Shown here piece after piece: positions 8,327 to 16,974 of a stretch of 64,000 nucleotides of DNA. Every line of letters starts with the position of its first letter. Within the stretch, counting starts at the first letter, position 1. The DNA is from Nonomuraea africana (GTDB lineage Bacteria > Actinomycetota > Actinomycetes > Streptosporangiales > Streptosporangiaceae). The stretch is taken from positions 5,084,001 to 5,148,000 of the forward strand of contig NZ_JADBEF010000001.1 of NCBI RefSeq assembly GCF_014873535.1, read 5' to 3'. A program made the translations under genes and the position numbers. The notes below the pieces were generated by a model. That model worked only from the letters and a program-made list of their open reading frames with translations. It was not told the origin of the DNA and searched no databases.

Positions 8327-9550
8327 ATGTCGAAGGTCGTGGTGGTGGGAGCCGGCCCCGCCGGATTGGTGGCGGCGCTGCTACTGGGTGCCGACGGGCA
8401 CGACGTGACGGTGCTGGAGCACGATGAGAGCCGTTCGGGCATCCACCGTGCATGGGAGGTGTGGCGACGGCCCGGACAGAGCCAGTTCCGCATGCCGCAC
8501 CTGCTGGACGACCTTGGCTGGCAGGTCCTGCGCACACAGCTGCCTGATGTGGTCGCCGAACTGCGAGGCTCGGGAGCGGTGGCGCTCGGCCTGACTGAGG
8601 GCGTCTGGCACGTGCCGGCGAACACCGGCCGCTGGCCGGACGACGACTTCGACACGGTGGGCGTCCGTCTGCCCGTCCTTGAAGCCGCATTGCTCTCCGT
8701 CGCCGAGCGGGCTCCCGGCGTCTCAGTCCGGCGGGGCGTCGGCGTCGCGGGGCTCGTCGCCGAGACCGCTCCCGACGGGAGGGCGCCCCGTATCCGGGGC
8801 GTGCTCACTCACCAAGGCGACACCGTCCACGCCGACCTGGTGGTCGATGCCACCGGACGTCACGGGCAGGTGAGCAGGATGCTGCGCGAGCATGGCGCCC
8901 ACGTCGCCGAAGAGCGGACGAACGCCGGCTTCGCCTTCTACGCCCGGCACTTCGCCGGTCCCATGCCCCGGCGGAGCGCCAGAGTGCTCCAGCATCACCC
9001 GTTGCTCTCCTCCATGGTCATACCCGGGGACGTCGGAACCTGGTCGGTCGCCCTCGTCGTGGCGGACGGCGACCGTCAACTGCGCGCGCTGCGTCATGAA
9101 GCCGCGTGGCAACGGGCCGTGGCGATGTTCCCGCACGTGGCGGACTATGGTGCCGGCATCCCGATCAGCGATGTCCTGACGATGTCGGGGCTCCACGGCA
9201 GCCGCCGGAGTCTCGTGGCGGACGGGCGGCCGATCGCGACCGGGGTGCTGGCCGTGGGCGACGCCTGGGCGACCACCAATCCGATGTTCACGCTGGGCAT
9301 GTCCTTGGCGTTCAGGCAGGCCGTCCTGCTGCGGGATGCCGTGCGGACGACCGGCGTCGACGCCGCCGGAGAGCTGGTGCTGCGTCTCCATGAGGCCACC
9401 CAGAGCGTGCTCTCGCCCGTCTATGAACGTCTCACCGCCTGGGAACGGCGGAGGCTCGCGGAGTTGGGCGGTCTCGTGCCGGGCCCACCGTACGAGGGCG
9501 ACACGGACGCGTCGCCCTCACGCACCGAGCTTCTGGCGGCGATCGCGTAA
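8327..9550 (+). CDS. FAD-dependent monooxygenase (group A flavoprotein), copy 1
   Basis: A 407-residue protein. The N-terminal dinucleotide-binding motif VVVGAGPAGLVAALLL (residues 4-19) is followed by VTVLEHDE, the acidic end of the second strand. The conserved FAD-ribityl motif appears as GVLAVGDAWATTNPMFTLGM at about residues 306-325. Such enzymes hydroxylate or epoxidise aromatic or polyketide-type substrates with NAD(P)H. The start is supported by GAGGAGGG 6 bases upstream. It is one of three paralogues (also 21370-22728 and 24279-25543) that share RFRQPHLL- or QFRMPHLL-type motifs and the same C-terminal layout. Substrate unknown. Confidence 0.82.
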   Translation: MSKVVVVGAGPAGLVAALLLGADGHDVTVLEHDESRSGIHRAWEVWRRPGQSQFRMPHLLDDLGWQVLRTQLPDVVAELRGSGAVALGLTEGVWHVPANTGRWPDDDFDTVGVRLPVLEAALLSVAERAPGVSVRRGVGVAGLVAETAPDGRAPRIRGVLTHQGDTVHADLVVDATGRHGQVSRMLREHGAHVAEERTNAGFAFYARHFAGPMPRRSARVLQHHPLLSSMVIPGDVGTWSVALVVADGDRQLRALRHEAAWQRAVAMFPHVADYGAGIPISDVLTMSGLHGSRRSLVADGRPIATGVLAVGDAWATTNPMFTLGMSLAFRQAVLLRDAVRTTGVDAAGELVLRLHEATQSVLSPVYERLTAWERRRLAELGGLVPGPPYEGDTDASPSRTELLAAIA

Positions 9551-9596
9551 TCGAGGTTCGGTCAAGTGTTGGTTCCGTAGAGCTCCCGGAATCGTC

Positions 9597-10160
9597 CAAG
9601 CGGTGGGCGCGGGGCTCGTGGCGGCCGGTGCGCTGCTTCCCTGGGCCGGCATGGTGCTGCCCCGGCGGCGCCTACCCCGACCGGACGACGCTGCAGTTCT
9701 TCGACGCCCCGCATCTGGTCACCGGATTCCGCCTGCACCTGGTTCTGCTGGCTGTGGCCGCACTGCTGTGGCTGTTGTCGGCGACGCTGACCGCGGGTGG
9801 GCAGAGCAGGGCGACCAACCCGTACGGCGGAGCGGAGTTCCTGGCCTTCTGCGGCTTCGGCCTGGCCTTGATCGGCACGTTGTCGGCCTACCGGATCCTG
9901 GCCTGGATCGCCGCGCTGACCGAACGGCACCGGTCCTTCAGCTTCACGGTCATGCTTGCCTGCGCGATGTCGCTGCCGTGAACCGAGGCCGGCACGGGCT
10001 ACTGGATGACCGTCGCCTCCAGCATCGGCGTCTACGCGGCCACCGCGATCGGGCTCGCCCACCCTGCGCGTGCAGGGCGACGCTCATGGTCGCCGCGGCG
10101 ATGGCGGCGCTGGCCGACTTGAAGCGCAGCCGTACCGGCCGGGCCTGGCAGGCGATCAGT
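9597..10160 (+). pseudogene. livM-type ABC permease remnant, internally deleted
   Basis: Reads VAAGALLPWAGMVLP, shifts frame, then GGAYPDRTTLQFFDAPHLV and LHLVLL. It jumps directly to LLWLLSATLTAGGQSRATNP, LAFCGFGLA and LAWIAALTERH, reaches a stop, then continues as GTGYWMTVASSIGVYAATAI and later LKRSRTGRAWQAI. Every block matches the intact permease at 31662-33272 in the same order, but the stretches between are deleted. Nearly all the core membrane domain is lost. It lies directly upstream of the intact ddl-murF pair. Confidence 0.85.
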
Positions 10161-10172
10161 CAGGACGAGGAC

Positions 10173-10277
10173 GGCGAACCGCTGGCCTTCTCCGTCATCT
10201 TCAACAATTACCTGGCGGCTCCCGTCAAGGACGTGGAGGACGCCATCGCGATCAGGCTCGCCTGCTTCAGCCGCGAC
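10173..10277 (+). pseudogene. C-terminal tail of a PBP4-type D-Ala-D-Ala carboxypeptidase
   Basis: In frame after the livM remnant, the sequence GEPLAFSVIFNNYLAAPV then VEDAIAIRLACF matches the C-terminal strand and helix of DacB/PBP4-type carboxypeptidases (LAFSVIxNN followed by a helix ending RLA). Only about 35 codons remain. The position, just before ddl, puts three D-Ala-D-Ala functions side by side. Assignment is by motif recall, not by search. Confidence 0.5.
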
Positions 10278-10356
10278 CCCGCCCGCGCTGGAGGGCCACC
10301 GGCCAAGGCCGCCGGATACGCGCGGGAGACGTCCTGGTCACAGCCCCGGTCGTGAA

Positions 10357-10376
10357 GTGGACAGCAAATGGCCTGG
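10357..10376 (+). promoter_or_regulatory. GTGGACA...GGCCTGG box upstream of ddl
   Basis: GTGGACAGCAAATGGCCTGG, 82 bases before the ddl start and followed by ATCGGCCGGGCGATG. The same 20 bases occur before the decayed ddl copy (30169-30188, reverse strand), and sequence matching between the two loci starts here. Confidence 0.55.
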
Positions 10377-10458
10377 GAATCGGCCGGGCGATGAGCCGAT
10401 GCTCGCCAGGTCCAGCGGCGCACAATGGCGCGCTCACCCATGGAAAGGCTGATCGATC

Positions 10459-11415
10459 ATGACTGAACGGCTGCGCGTGGCCGTGCTGGCAGGCGGGCCG
10501 TCCGCTGAGCACGAGGTGTCCCTTCAGTCGGCACAGGCGGTGCTCGACGCCCTGCCGAGGGATCTGTACGAGCCCACCCCCGTCATCATCGACCGGCAGG
10601 GCAGGTGGCCGGTCGAGTTGCGCGGCGACGTGGTGGACGTCGTCTTCCCTGTGCTGCACGGGCCGTTCGGCGAGGACGGCGTCCTGCAGGGCCACCTGGA
10701 GACACTGGGCATTCCGTACGTGGGCTGCGGCGTCCTCGCCTCGGCCGTGGCCATGGACAAGGTCGCGATGCGGCGCGCGTTCTTGGCCGAGGACATTCCC
10801 GTCACCCCGCACGTGTGGCTCACCCGGCACGAGTGGCACGCCACAACCGACCTCGGGAGCTTGGTGAAGTCACTCGAATGGCCGATGTACGTCAAACCGG
10901 CCAACATGGGATCCTCCATCGGCGTATCACGAGTCACCTCTCCGGAGGAACTGCGCGCGGGCATCGAGCTGGCGTTCACCTACGACCGGGCGGTCATCGT
11001 CGAGCAGGGCATGACCGCGCGCGAGCTCATCTGCGGCGTGCTCGGCGGCTACGACAACCCTCAGGCGTCGGTGCCCGGGGAGCTCAACGTGAGTGGCGCG
11101 TGGCTCGACTACGAGACCAAATATCTCAGCCGTAAGGACATCGCCACCATTCCCGCGATGCTGACCGAGCGGGTGGCCGAGGATGTGCGCGAGCTGGCCT
11201 TGCGCGCTTTTCGCGCGATCGGCGGCTACGGCCTGTCCCGCGTCGACTTCCTGTACGAGCAGGACACCGGACGCCTGTACGTGCTGGAGATCAACACCAT
11301 GCCCGGCTTCACCTCCCGTTCCGTCTACGCCAAAGCCTGGGGGGCCAGCGGCGTCTCCTATCCCGATCTGCTGCGCCGCCTCATCGACCTGGCGCTCGCG
11401 AGGAGCGGTTCGTGA
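10459..11415 (+). CDS. ddl: D-alanine--D-alanine ligase
   Basis: A 318-residue ATP-grasp ligase that joins two D-alanines for peptidoglycan precursors. The N-terminal substrate loop GGPSAEHEVSLQS (residues 12-24) contains the conserved Glu. KPANMGSSIGVSRV is the glycine-rich ATP-lid segment, DYETKYL the omega loop, and RVDFLYEQ with LEINTMPGFTSRS the metal-binding end. The DYETKYL loop is of the Ddl type and lacks the features of VanA-type D-Ala-D-Lac ligases. It is slightly shorter than housekeeping Ddl (about 340-370). The stop overlaps the GTG of murF (GTGA), so the two are translationally coupled. A decayed inverted copy lies at 29340-30095. Confidence 0.9.
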   Translation: MTERLRVAVLAGGPSAEHEVSLQSAQAVLDALPRDLYEPTPVIIDRQGRWPVELRGDVVDVVFPVLHGPFGEDGVLQGHLETLGIPYVGCGVLASAVAMDKVAMRRAFLAEDIPVTPHVWLTRHEWHATTDLGSLVKSLEWPMYVKPANMGSSIGVSRVTSPEELRAGIELAFTYDRAVIVEQGMTARELICGVLGGYDNPQASVPGELNVSGAWLDYETKYLSRKDIATIPAMLTERVAEDVRELALRAFRAIGGYGLSRVDFLYEQDTGRLYVLEINTMPGFTSRSVYAKAWGASGVSYPDLLRRLIDLALARSGS

Positions 11416-12791
11416 TCCCCATGAGGCTGAGTGAGATCGCGCGCGTCCTCGACGCCGACCTGTGTGATGTCCGCGATCCGCAGGCGCTGGTGACGGCGCC
11501 CTCGGCGGTCGACTCCCGTGACGTGGTGCCGGGCGGCCTGTTCGTCGCGACAGCAGGCGCGCGGGCCGACGGTCACGACTACGCGGTCAAGGCCGTCGCC
11601 GGCGGCGCCGTGGCCGTGCTGGCCTCCCGGCCCGTCGGCGTGCCCGCCCTCGTGGTGCCCGACGTCCAGCTGGCGCTCGGCCTGCTGGCCAGGCACATGC
11701 TCGGCCACATCAGCCCGGCGGTGATCGGCCTGACGGGTTCCGTCGGCAAGACCACGACCAAGGACCTGCTGGCCCAGGTGCTCGAACGGCACGCGCCGAC
11801 GATCGCCACGGACAAGTCGTTCAACAACGAGATCGGGCTGCCGCTCACCGTGCTGCGCGCTGATGCCATGACCCGGTATCTGGTGCTGGAGATGGGGGCC
11901 GGGCGCAAGGGCGATCTGACGTACCTCACCGAGCTCGCGCCGCCGCGGGTGGGCGTCGTGCTCAACGTCGGCGCCGCCCACGTGGTGAGAATGGGAGGCG
12001 GGCTGGCCAATGTGGCCGCCGCGAAGGGCGAACTGGTCGAGGCGCTGCCCACCGACGGATTCGCGCTGCTCAACGCCGACGACCCGTACGTCGTGGGCAT
12101 GGTCGGCCTCACCCGAGCGCAGGTCACCCTGTACGGCAGGTCGGCAGGAGCTCACGTACGCGCCGCCGACGTGCGGATGGGCGAGGGGGCACGGCCCTCA
12201 TTCGAGCTGGTCACGCCCTCCGGCCGGGCCCGCGTCGAGCTCGACCTCATCGGCGAGCACCAGGTGAGCAACGCCCTGGCCGCCGCCGCCGTGGCCACGA
12301 CGCTCGGCCTGTCCGCCGACGAGGTCGCCGACGGGCTGAACGCGGCCAGGCGCCGCTCCGCGGGCCGCTTGGAGATCCTCGAACGACCTGACGGCGTCAC
12401 CATCGTCAACGACGCCTACAACGCCAACCCCGAGTCCATGCGCGCCGGGCTGCGCACGTTGAAGGCGCTGGCCGGCGGCCGCCGGACCGTGGCCGTACTC
12501 GGCGCGATGGGGCAACAGGGGGAGGCCTCGCGCACCCGGCACGCGCAGGTGGGCCGGCTCGTGGCCGAGCTCGGGACCAACGTGTTGATCGCGGTCGGCT
12601 CGGGGGATCCGGTCGCGATGGCACAGGAGGCGCAGTCCGCGAACATGGGCGTCACCGTTCACCTCGCAGAGGACGTCGCCGGGGCCGTCCGCCTGGCCGC
12701 CGGGCTTCTCGAACCGGGGGACGTGGTGCTGGTCAAGGCCTCCAGCGAGATCGGGCTCAGCGCCTGCGCACACGAGCTGGCCAGGGCCTGA
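11412..12791 (+). CDS. murF: UDP-MurNAc-tripeptide--D-Ala-D-Ala ligase
   Basis: A 459-residue Mur ligase that adds the D-Ala-D-Ala made by Ddl to the UDP-MurNAc-tripeptide. The GTG start overlaps the ddl stop and has AGGAG 8 bases upstream. Domains: N-terminal uridine-binding part (SRDVVPGGLFVATAGARADG), central ATPase with P-loop GLTGSVGKTTTKD (about residues 105-117) and MEMGAGRKGDLTYL-type motif, then C-terminal Rossmann part with NDAYNANPESM and VLGAMGQQGE. Length is normal. The usual murF sits in the dcw cluster; an isolated ddl-murF pair suggests a second, perhaps resistance- or condition-linked set. That role is inference. Confidence 0.92.
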   Translation: MIPMRLSEIARVLDADLCDVRDPQALVTAPSAVDSRDVVPGGLFVATAGARADGHDYAVKAVAGGAVAVLASRPVGVPALVVPDVQLALGLLARHMLGHISPAVIGLTGSVGKTTTKDLLAQVLERHAPTIATDKSFNNEIGLPLTVLRADAMTRYLVLEMGAGRKGDLTYLTELAPPRVGVVLNVGAAHVVRMGGGLANVAAAKGELVEALPTDGFALLNADDPYVVGMVGLTRAQVTLYGRSAGAHVRAADVRMGEGARPSFELVTPSGRARVELDLIGEHQVSNALAAAAVATTLGLSADEVADGLNAARRRSAGRLEILERPDGVTIVNDAYNANPESMRAGLRTLKALAGGRRTVAVLGAMGQQGEASRTRHAQVGRLVAELGTNVLIAVGSGDPVAMAQEAQSANMGVTVHLAEDVAGAVRLAAGLLEPGDVVLVKASSEIGLSACAHELARA

Positions 12792-12810
12792 CCGGCGCGG
12801 TCAACAGCAC

Positions 12811-13839
12811 ATGAACGGAGAGAGAACGTGTGCGGCGATGTCTGATGTGCTGAGCGTGGCATCCACGAGGCGGACGCCACGAGACGAGATCACACTGACC
12901 CGCTCCGAGGACGACGTCTTCGACGCGATGCTCGAAGGATGGCTGTGGCAACAGCGCAGCACAGGACGTTTCCAGGCGTCCACGCTCGTTTTCCGCGAGC
13001 AGATCGTCCGCCGCTTCGCCAGGTTCACCGGTGCTTACCCATGGCAGTGGTCACCCGAGCACGTCGACAGGTGGGGCATCCATCTGACCGTCGAGCTGCG
13101 CCGGGCGCAGTCGACCGTACGCGGCTACCAGGCCGCGCTGCGGTTCTTCTGCGGCTATGTCATCGAGTCGCGCAGCGGGTGGCCGGCGCTGTGCCAGGCC
13201 CGCTTCGGTAGGGCGCCCGAGCAGGTCTGCCATGAATGGAACACGGACGCGCATCTGGTCGACTACCACGGCGACCCGGGACGCCGGCCGATGACCCGCG
13301 AGGAGATCCAGCGCTTTCTCGACCACGCCGACGGACAGGTCGACGTGGCGTTGCGCCGCGGTCACAAGGGAGCGCTGGCCTGCTACCGGGACGCCACCGT
13401 CTTCAAGGTCCTCTACGCCTGGGGACTGCGCTGTTCGGAGGCGTCCGCCTTGGACGTCACCGACTTCCATCCGCATGAAGGTGCACCGGAGCTGGACCGT
13501 TTCGGATCCCTGTACGTACGGGCGGGTAAGCGCGCGAAAGGCCTTCCGCCACGGAGGCGGACGGTCGTCAGCGTGATGCCGTGGGCGGTGGAGGCGGTCC
13601 AGGACTACCTGGTCCACATCCGGCCTCGCTTCCGTGCCGCGCACCAGCCCGCGCTCTGGCCGACGGAGCGGCGCGGCCGTCTGGGAACCAAGGAGATCGA
13701 GGGCCGGTTCGCGGCCTACCGGGACGCTCTCGGTCTGGACAAGGCGCTGACGCCGCACTGCCTGCGCAGCGCGTACACGGTTCATGTGCTGGAGGACGGT
13801 GCGCGATCCTCTGTTGATCCACAGTCAGGAGTGACGTGA
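12811..13839 (+). CDS. Tyrosine recombinase/integrase, C-terminus missing
   Basis: A 342-residue protein of the phage-integrase family. It has a SAM-like N-terminal core-binding domain (FDAMLEGWLWQQRS through RGYQAALRFFCGYV) and the catalytic start with Arg in YAWGLRCSEASAL and the H-x-L-R box PHCLRSAYTVHVLEDGA. The normal continuation with the second His and the nucleophilic Tyr is absent: after ARSSVDPQSGVT the frame stops, overlapping the next gene. It is therefore probably catalytically dead. ATG 12838 is an alternative start. It follows murF by 19 bases, so it may be co-transcribed with the ligases. Confidence 0.75.
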   Translation: MNGERTCAAMSDVLSVASTRRTPRDEITLTRSEDDVFDAMLEGWLWQQRSTGRFQASTLVFREQIVRRFARFTGAYPWQWSPEHVDRWGIHLTVELRRAQSTVRGYQAALRFFCGYVIESRSGWPALCQARFGRAPEQVCHEWNTDAHLVDYHGDPGRRPMTREEIQRFLDHADGQVDVALRRGHKGALACYRDATVFKVLYAWGLRCSEASALDVTDFHPHEGAPELDRFGSLYVRAGKRAKGLPPRRRTVVSVMPWAVEAVQDYLVHIRPRFRAAHQPALWPTERRGRLGTKEIEGRFAAYRDALGLDKALTPHCLRSAYTVHVLEDGARSSVDPQSGVT

Positions 13840-14186
13840 TGGCGAAGTTGAACTATCGCTGGCATCTCCGCAAGGTGATGGCCAGCCGGGGCATGTACGC
13901 CACCACGCAACTGCGCTCGCTCCTGGCCGAGCAGGGGGTGGAACTGTCACAGAGCCAGGTCTACCGGCTGATCGTCAAGCAGCCGGAACGGCTGAACCTG
14001 CGCGTGCTGATGGCCCTGCTGGACATTCTCGGCTGCGCGATCGACGACCTGATCGAACCGGTCCCGAGGGCAGGAGAGCGCCGCGGTGGCACGGACCGCC
14101 AGGAGACGGCGATGCGCCGGCCGTCCGCCACCGAGGCGCGGTTCGGCCCGATGCGGCCCAAGCCGGCGCGCGTCCTGCCCGAATGA
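13839..14186 (+). CDS. XRE-type helix-turn-helix regulator
   Basis: A 115-residue small DNA-binding protein: AKLNYRWHLRKVMASRGM, then LSQSQVYRLIVKQPERLNL as recognition helix, and VLMALLDILGCAIDDLIEPV. This is the Cro/C1-type HTH that commonly follows tyrosine recombinases in actinobacterial mobile cassettes. The ATG at 13839 overlaps the recombinase stop. The C-terminal 35 residues are basic and low-complexity. It probably controls the recombinase or the element it once belonged to. Confidence 0.8.
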   Translation: MAKLNYRWHLRKVMASRGMYATTQLRSLLAEQGVELSQSQVYRLIVKQPERLNLRVLMALLDILGCAIDDLIEPVPRAGERRGGTDRQETAMRRPSATEARFGPMRPKPARVLPE

Positions 14187-14261
14187 GTGAGGATCCGCGC
14201 TCGGCCAAGTCACCGAGGAGGCGGCGACCGCCGTTTCGAGCTCGGCGACCGCGCCGGTTCA

Positions 14262-14281
14262 CCAGGCCAGACGGTGTCCAC
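14262..14281 (-). promoter_or_regulatory. GTGGACA...GGCCTGG box after a racemase remnant
   Basis: Reverse strand GTGGACACCGTCTGGCCTGG. It directly follows the racemase tail, as the box at 24225-24244 follows the intact racemase (GTGGATACCATCCGGCCTGG). Here the gene that should follow, the FAD monooxygenase, is absent. Confidence 0.5.
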
Positions 14282-14282
14282 T

Positions 14283-14455
14283 TTCTACCCATTCGCGACC
14301 CGTAGCAAGAGCGAAGCCGGCCGCGGCTTCGGCGCGCAGGCGCGCACTCGGGAACACCGGGATGCTGCTGTCCTCCTCGCGGATCAGGAGCTCGATTTCC
14401 GTGCAGCCGAGGACGACGCCTTCGACGCCCTCGTCGGCGAGATCGACGATGATCT
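14283..14455 (-). pseudogene. Asp/Glu racemase, C-terminal remnant
   Basis: The reverse strand reads QIIVDLADEGVEGVVLGCTE, then IELLIREEDSSIPVFPSARL and AEAAAGFALA. This matches the last 55 residues of the intact racemase at 23457-24200 and includes its second catalytic Cys (LGCTE). The N-terminal three quarters are gone. The remnant and the box at 14262 keep the same order as racemase plus box at 24 kb, so this is the residue of a duplicated racemase-FAD unit. Confidence 0.8.
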
Positions 14456-14474
14456 GGCCGTCTTCGCCGCCCCC

Positions 14475-14639
14475 GGCGGTCTCCCCGCGGGCGTCACCGG
14501 CGCGGCGGGCAGCGCGACGGCCTCGCCCTCCGTGGCCAAGGGCATTGAGCGCAACCCGAAGAACTGGTACACCAAGTTGCACACCGCGACGTTCCCCGAC
14601 GGCGCGGTCCGCGGCCAGCTCAGCAAGGGCGGCTGGTAA
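14475..14639 (+). pseudogene. CHRD-domain protein, C-terminal remnant
   Basis: Reads GVTGAAGSATASPSVAKGIE then NPKNWYTKLHTATFPDGAVR and GQLSKGGW before the stop. The N-W-Y-x-x-L-H-T-x-x-F-P-x-G-x-x-R-G-Q-L pattern is the end of the CHRD (chordin-like) domain of secreted actinobacterial proteins. No signal peptide or domain start precedes it. A second such tail is at 44802-44882. Confidence 0.65.
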
Positions 14640-14694
14640 CGGCGGTTTGCCGCGCCGTCCCACGGAGTCGCGGCCACCAGAGCACGGCTGCGAC

Positions 14695-16743
14695 TCACCC
14701 TCGGCCGTCGACCGCCCCGTAGATCTCGCGGTGCCAGAGGTCCTCGCACACGCGCTCGATGCCGGCGGCGAGATGACGGCGGTAAGTGGTGAAGGGCAGA
14801 CCCAGGCGCTCGGCGGCGACTTCCTGTGTCGGGGCGCCGCGGAGGTAGGTCGTGACCAGGGCACGATGGAACTTGTCCGCGCGCGGATCCCCGCTCAGGT
14901 GGCCGATAGCCTGCTCGATGAGATCGCGCAGTGCCTTGGCGGGATCCGTGTCGCCGTGTTCCACGACGATCCTGGTGCGGGTCAGCGGACTGGCGGCCAG
15001 CTCACCGGGTCGGGACAGGTGGCGCAGCGCCTTGCGTACGGCGTCGGCGAACTCCCCCTGTGACAGCACCGCCATGCTGGGCGCCGGGACGGCCACGGCC
15101 TCCTGCATGCCTTCGAGCAGCAGCCGGTCGAGCCGGTCGAGCCAGGCCTGCGCGGAAACCGCCCGCCAGTCGTGGGCGAACAGGGCGTACTCGGTGCTTC
15201 CGAGCCAGGCGTGCTCTCCGACGTCGTGCATGTCGTAGGTCCGCAGGTAGTCACGCATGGGGTCGTCGTCGCGCATGGCCATGAACGACCAGGCCATGCG
15301 GTCGGCCCGCAGGCAGTAGCCGATGGCCCGCCACTGGATCAGGTCCGTGACCGGGGACGCGCCGCGGTATTCCGCACACACCCACGTCCGGCCGACAGCC
15401 AGGTGCTCGCCGGGCCGCAGCGGCGCCATGGCGCGGGCGTTGGCCCAGGCCGTGGCGGCGATCGGATCGATCCGCGACTCTTCCTCGGAGGGCTCGTACA
15501 GCCGCAGCCAGGAGCAGAAGCCCACCAGCTCGCCGGTCTCCGCCCTGCGGTAGAGGCGGAACGCCTGCGGCTGCCGGACGGTCCAGTAGGTCACGGCGGT
15601 CCCCGACTCGTCGTTCTCCACCTCCGAGGCCATCCGCGCCAGCGCCTCGGCGTCCTCGGGGCGGAAGGCGTCCTCGTACACCTCCCCGTCCCCCCGCCAG
15701 CTATGGAACTCCGCCGTCGACCCGACGGCGCGGTGCAGATAGAAGAGCGAGCCGACGGCTCCGAGAACCTCGGCATCGCTCGTTACACGCGTCCGGTCAG
15801 CCAGGAAGGCGGTGATGCGCCGATGCATGTCCGCGTATCCCTGCGGGTCGCGCCAGCGCAGGTCGGCCTCCAGCACCTCGCGGACGACGTCGTGGGGGAA
15901 CAGGCCGAGCCGGCTGGACTCCACGAAGGGCAACCGCCGCAGCCAGGCGAACAGGGACGCGGCGTCGTCCGGCAGGATCTCGCGCAGCAGGTCCTCGGTG
16001 GTCACGTACGAGTGCGCGCAGACCTCCAGCGCGTGTCGGTGCGCCGCGCTGGGCACCTCGCCGACGAGCTGGTCGAGCAGGGTGGATATCACGTCCTGCG
16101 CGGGCGTCCAGCGCGAGCTCGCCCCACGGTCCTTGACCGCCACCGCTGCCCCCAGGGACAGGGTCAGGGCATGGCCGCCCGCGAAGGCCAGCAACGGTCC
16201 GCGCAGGTCGTCCGCCACGCCGCGGACGTCCAGCAGCTCCGCCGCGTCCGCGGGGGCGAGGTCGCGCAGCGGCATCACCCGCAGCGCCTCCGCCCAGCCG
16301 GGGTCGGCCGTCCACAGCAGGTCCGGCGCTATGCGCCCGGCCACCACGACCAGCGCGCCGACCGGCAGGCGCGGGAGGAACCGCTCGCGCAACCAGCCCT
16401 CCAGACCCTGCACACGCTCGAACGTGTCGATGATCAGCACCCCGCGCTCGTCGCCGAGCACCGATCCGGCCTCGGCCTCGAACTCCGCGGGCGTGGGGTC
16501 CAGCGTGTACGCGTTCAGCAGCGTCACGGGCCGCCCCGCCGCCTTCGCCTCCTGCTCGAAGCGCCTCAGCAGCGCGGACTTGCCGACGCCGCCGGGACCG
16601 TGGACGTACAGGACGTTGCAGGCGCCACGCAGCGCCGACCTGAAGAGGCCCAGCTCTTCCTCCCTGCCGACGAAGGTCCGCTCACGCATGGCCTGCAAAC
16701 GCCCTTCCAACACCGTGAGATCCTGCTCGCCCCCCGAACTCAT
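14695..16743 (-). CDS. Large P-loop ATPase with GNAT-like middle and HTH-like C-terminus, copy 1
   Basis: A 682-residue protein. The ATG at 16743 (MSSGGEQDLTVLEGRLQAMR) is chosen because its paralogue starts equivalently. The N-terminus has FVGREEEL and the P-loop GPGGVGKS (residues 49-56), then GVLIIDTFERVQGLEGWLRE (Walker B and sensor), a STAND/AAA-type ATPase. Residues of about 395-520 look like a GNAT fold (GELVGFCSWLRL, then AVGRTWVCAEYRGASPVTDL). The last 60 residues, PTQEVAAERLGLPFTTYRRH, form an HTH resembling sigma region 4. It is probably an ATP-dependent regulator with a sensor or acyltransferase-like middle. Nearly collinear with 18992-21055. Confidence 0.7.
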   Translation of the reverse strand: MSSGGEQDLTVLEGRLQAMRERTFVGREEELGLFRSALRGACNVLYVHGPGGVGKSALLRRFEQEAKAAGRPVTLLNAYTLDPTPAEFEAEAGSVLGDERGVLIIDTFERVQGLEGWLRERFLPRLPVGALVVVAGRIAPDLLWTADPGWAEALRVMPLRDLAPADAAELLDVRGVADDLRGPLLAFAGGHALTLSLGAAVAVKDRGASSRWTPAQDVISTLLDQLVGEVPSAAHRHALEVCAHSYVTTEDLLREILPDDAASLFAWLRRLPFVESSRLGLFPHDVVREVLEADLRWRDPQGYADMHRRITAFLADRTRVTSDAEVLGAVGSLFYLHRAVGSTAEFHSWRGDGEVYEDAFRPEDAEALARMASEVENDESGTAVTYWTVRQPQAFRLYRRAETGELVGFCSWLRLYEPSEEESRIDPIAATAWANARAMAPLRPGEHLAVGRTWVCAEYRGASPVTDLIQWRAIGYCLRADRMAWSFMAMRDDDPMRDYLRTYDMHDVGEHAWLGSTEYALFAHDWRAVSAQAWLDRLDRLLLEGMQEAVAVPAPSMAVLSQGEFADAVRKALRHLSRPGELAASPLTRTRIVVEHGDTDPAKALRDLIEQAIGHLSGDPRADKFHRALVTTYLRGAPTQEVAAERLGLPFTTYRRHLAAGIERVCEDLWHREIYGAVDGRG

Positions 16744-16794
16744 GGGACAACTGTAGTAACTCCAGACGGTTGGATCAGGCGGATAATTCCGTGT

Positions 16795-16809
16795 ATTTCT
16801 ACGCATTCG
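16795..16809 (-). promoter_or_regulatory. CGAATGCGTAGAAAT box
   Basis: Lies on the reverse strand 52 bases from the ATG of the gene ending at 14695. CGAATGCGTCGAAAT occurs exactly 52 bases from the ATG of the paralogue (21107-21121). Identical spacing suggests a promoter element or an operator for a shared regulator, possibly the proteins themselves. Confidence 0.55.
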
Positions 16810-16974
16810 TGCTCCTGGGCCGTCCACGCCGACGCCGGGTAAAGACGGGTGCCTGTCTGGATCCGACGTCGTGCCCTGTGTGGCGCCCGCCCCCACGGCG
16901 GAGCCGGGCCAGGTCTCCGCATCATGCCCGTACCCTGCTGGAGGCTTGCTTCATGTCCCCCTATACCCGCCTGC

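Noticed and set aside
10459..11415. VanA-type D-Ala-D-Lac ligase (glycopeptide resistance)
   Set aside because: The omega loop reads DYETKYL as in Ddl; there is no vanH or vanX neighbour.
15172..16842. A 556-codon open frame antisense to the P-loop/GNAT-like gene
   Set aside because: Composition is Arg/Gly/Gln-rich with no domain; the opposite strand has a clear paralogue with motifs. It is a shadow of high G+C codon use. The same applies to 19262-20878 and 57536-59461.
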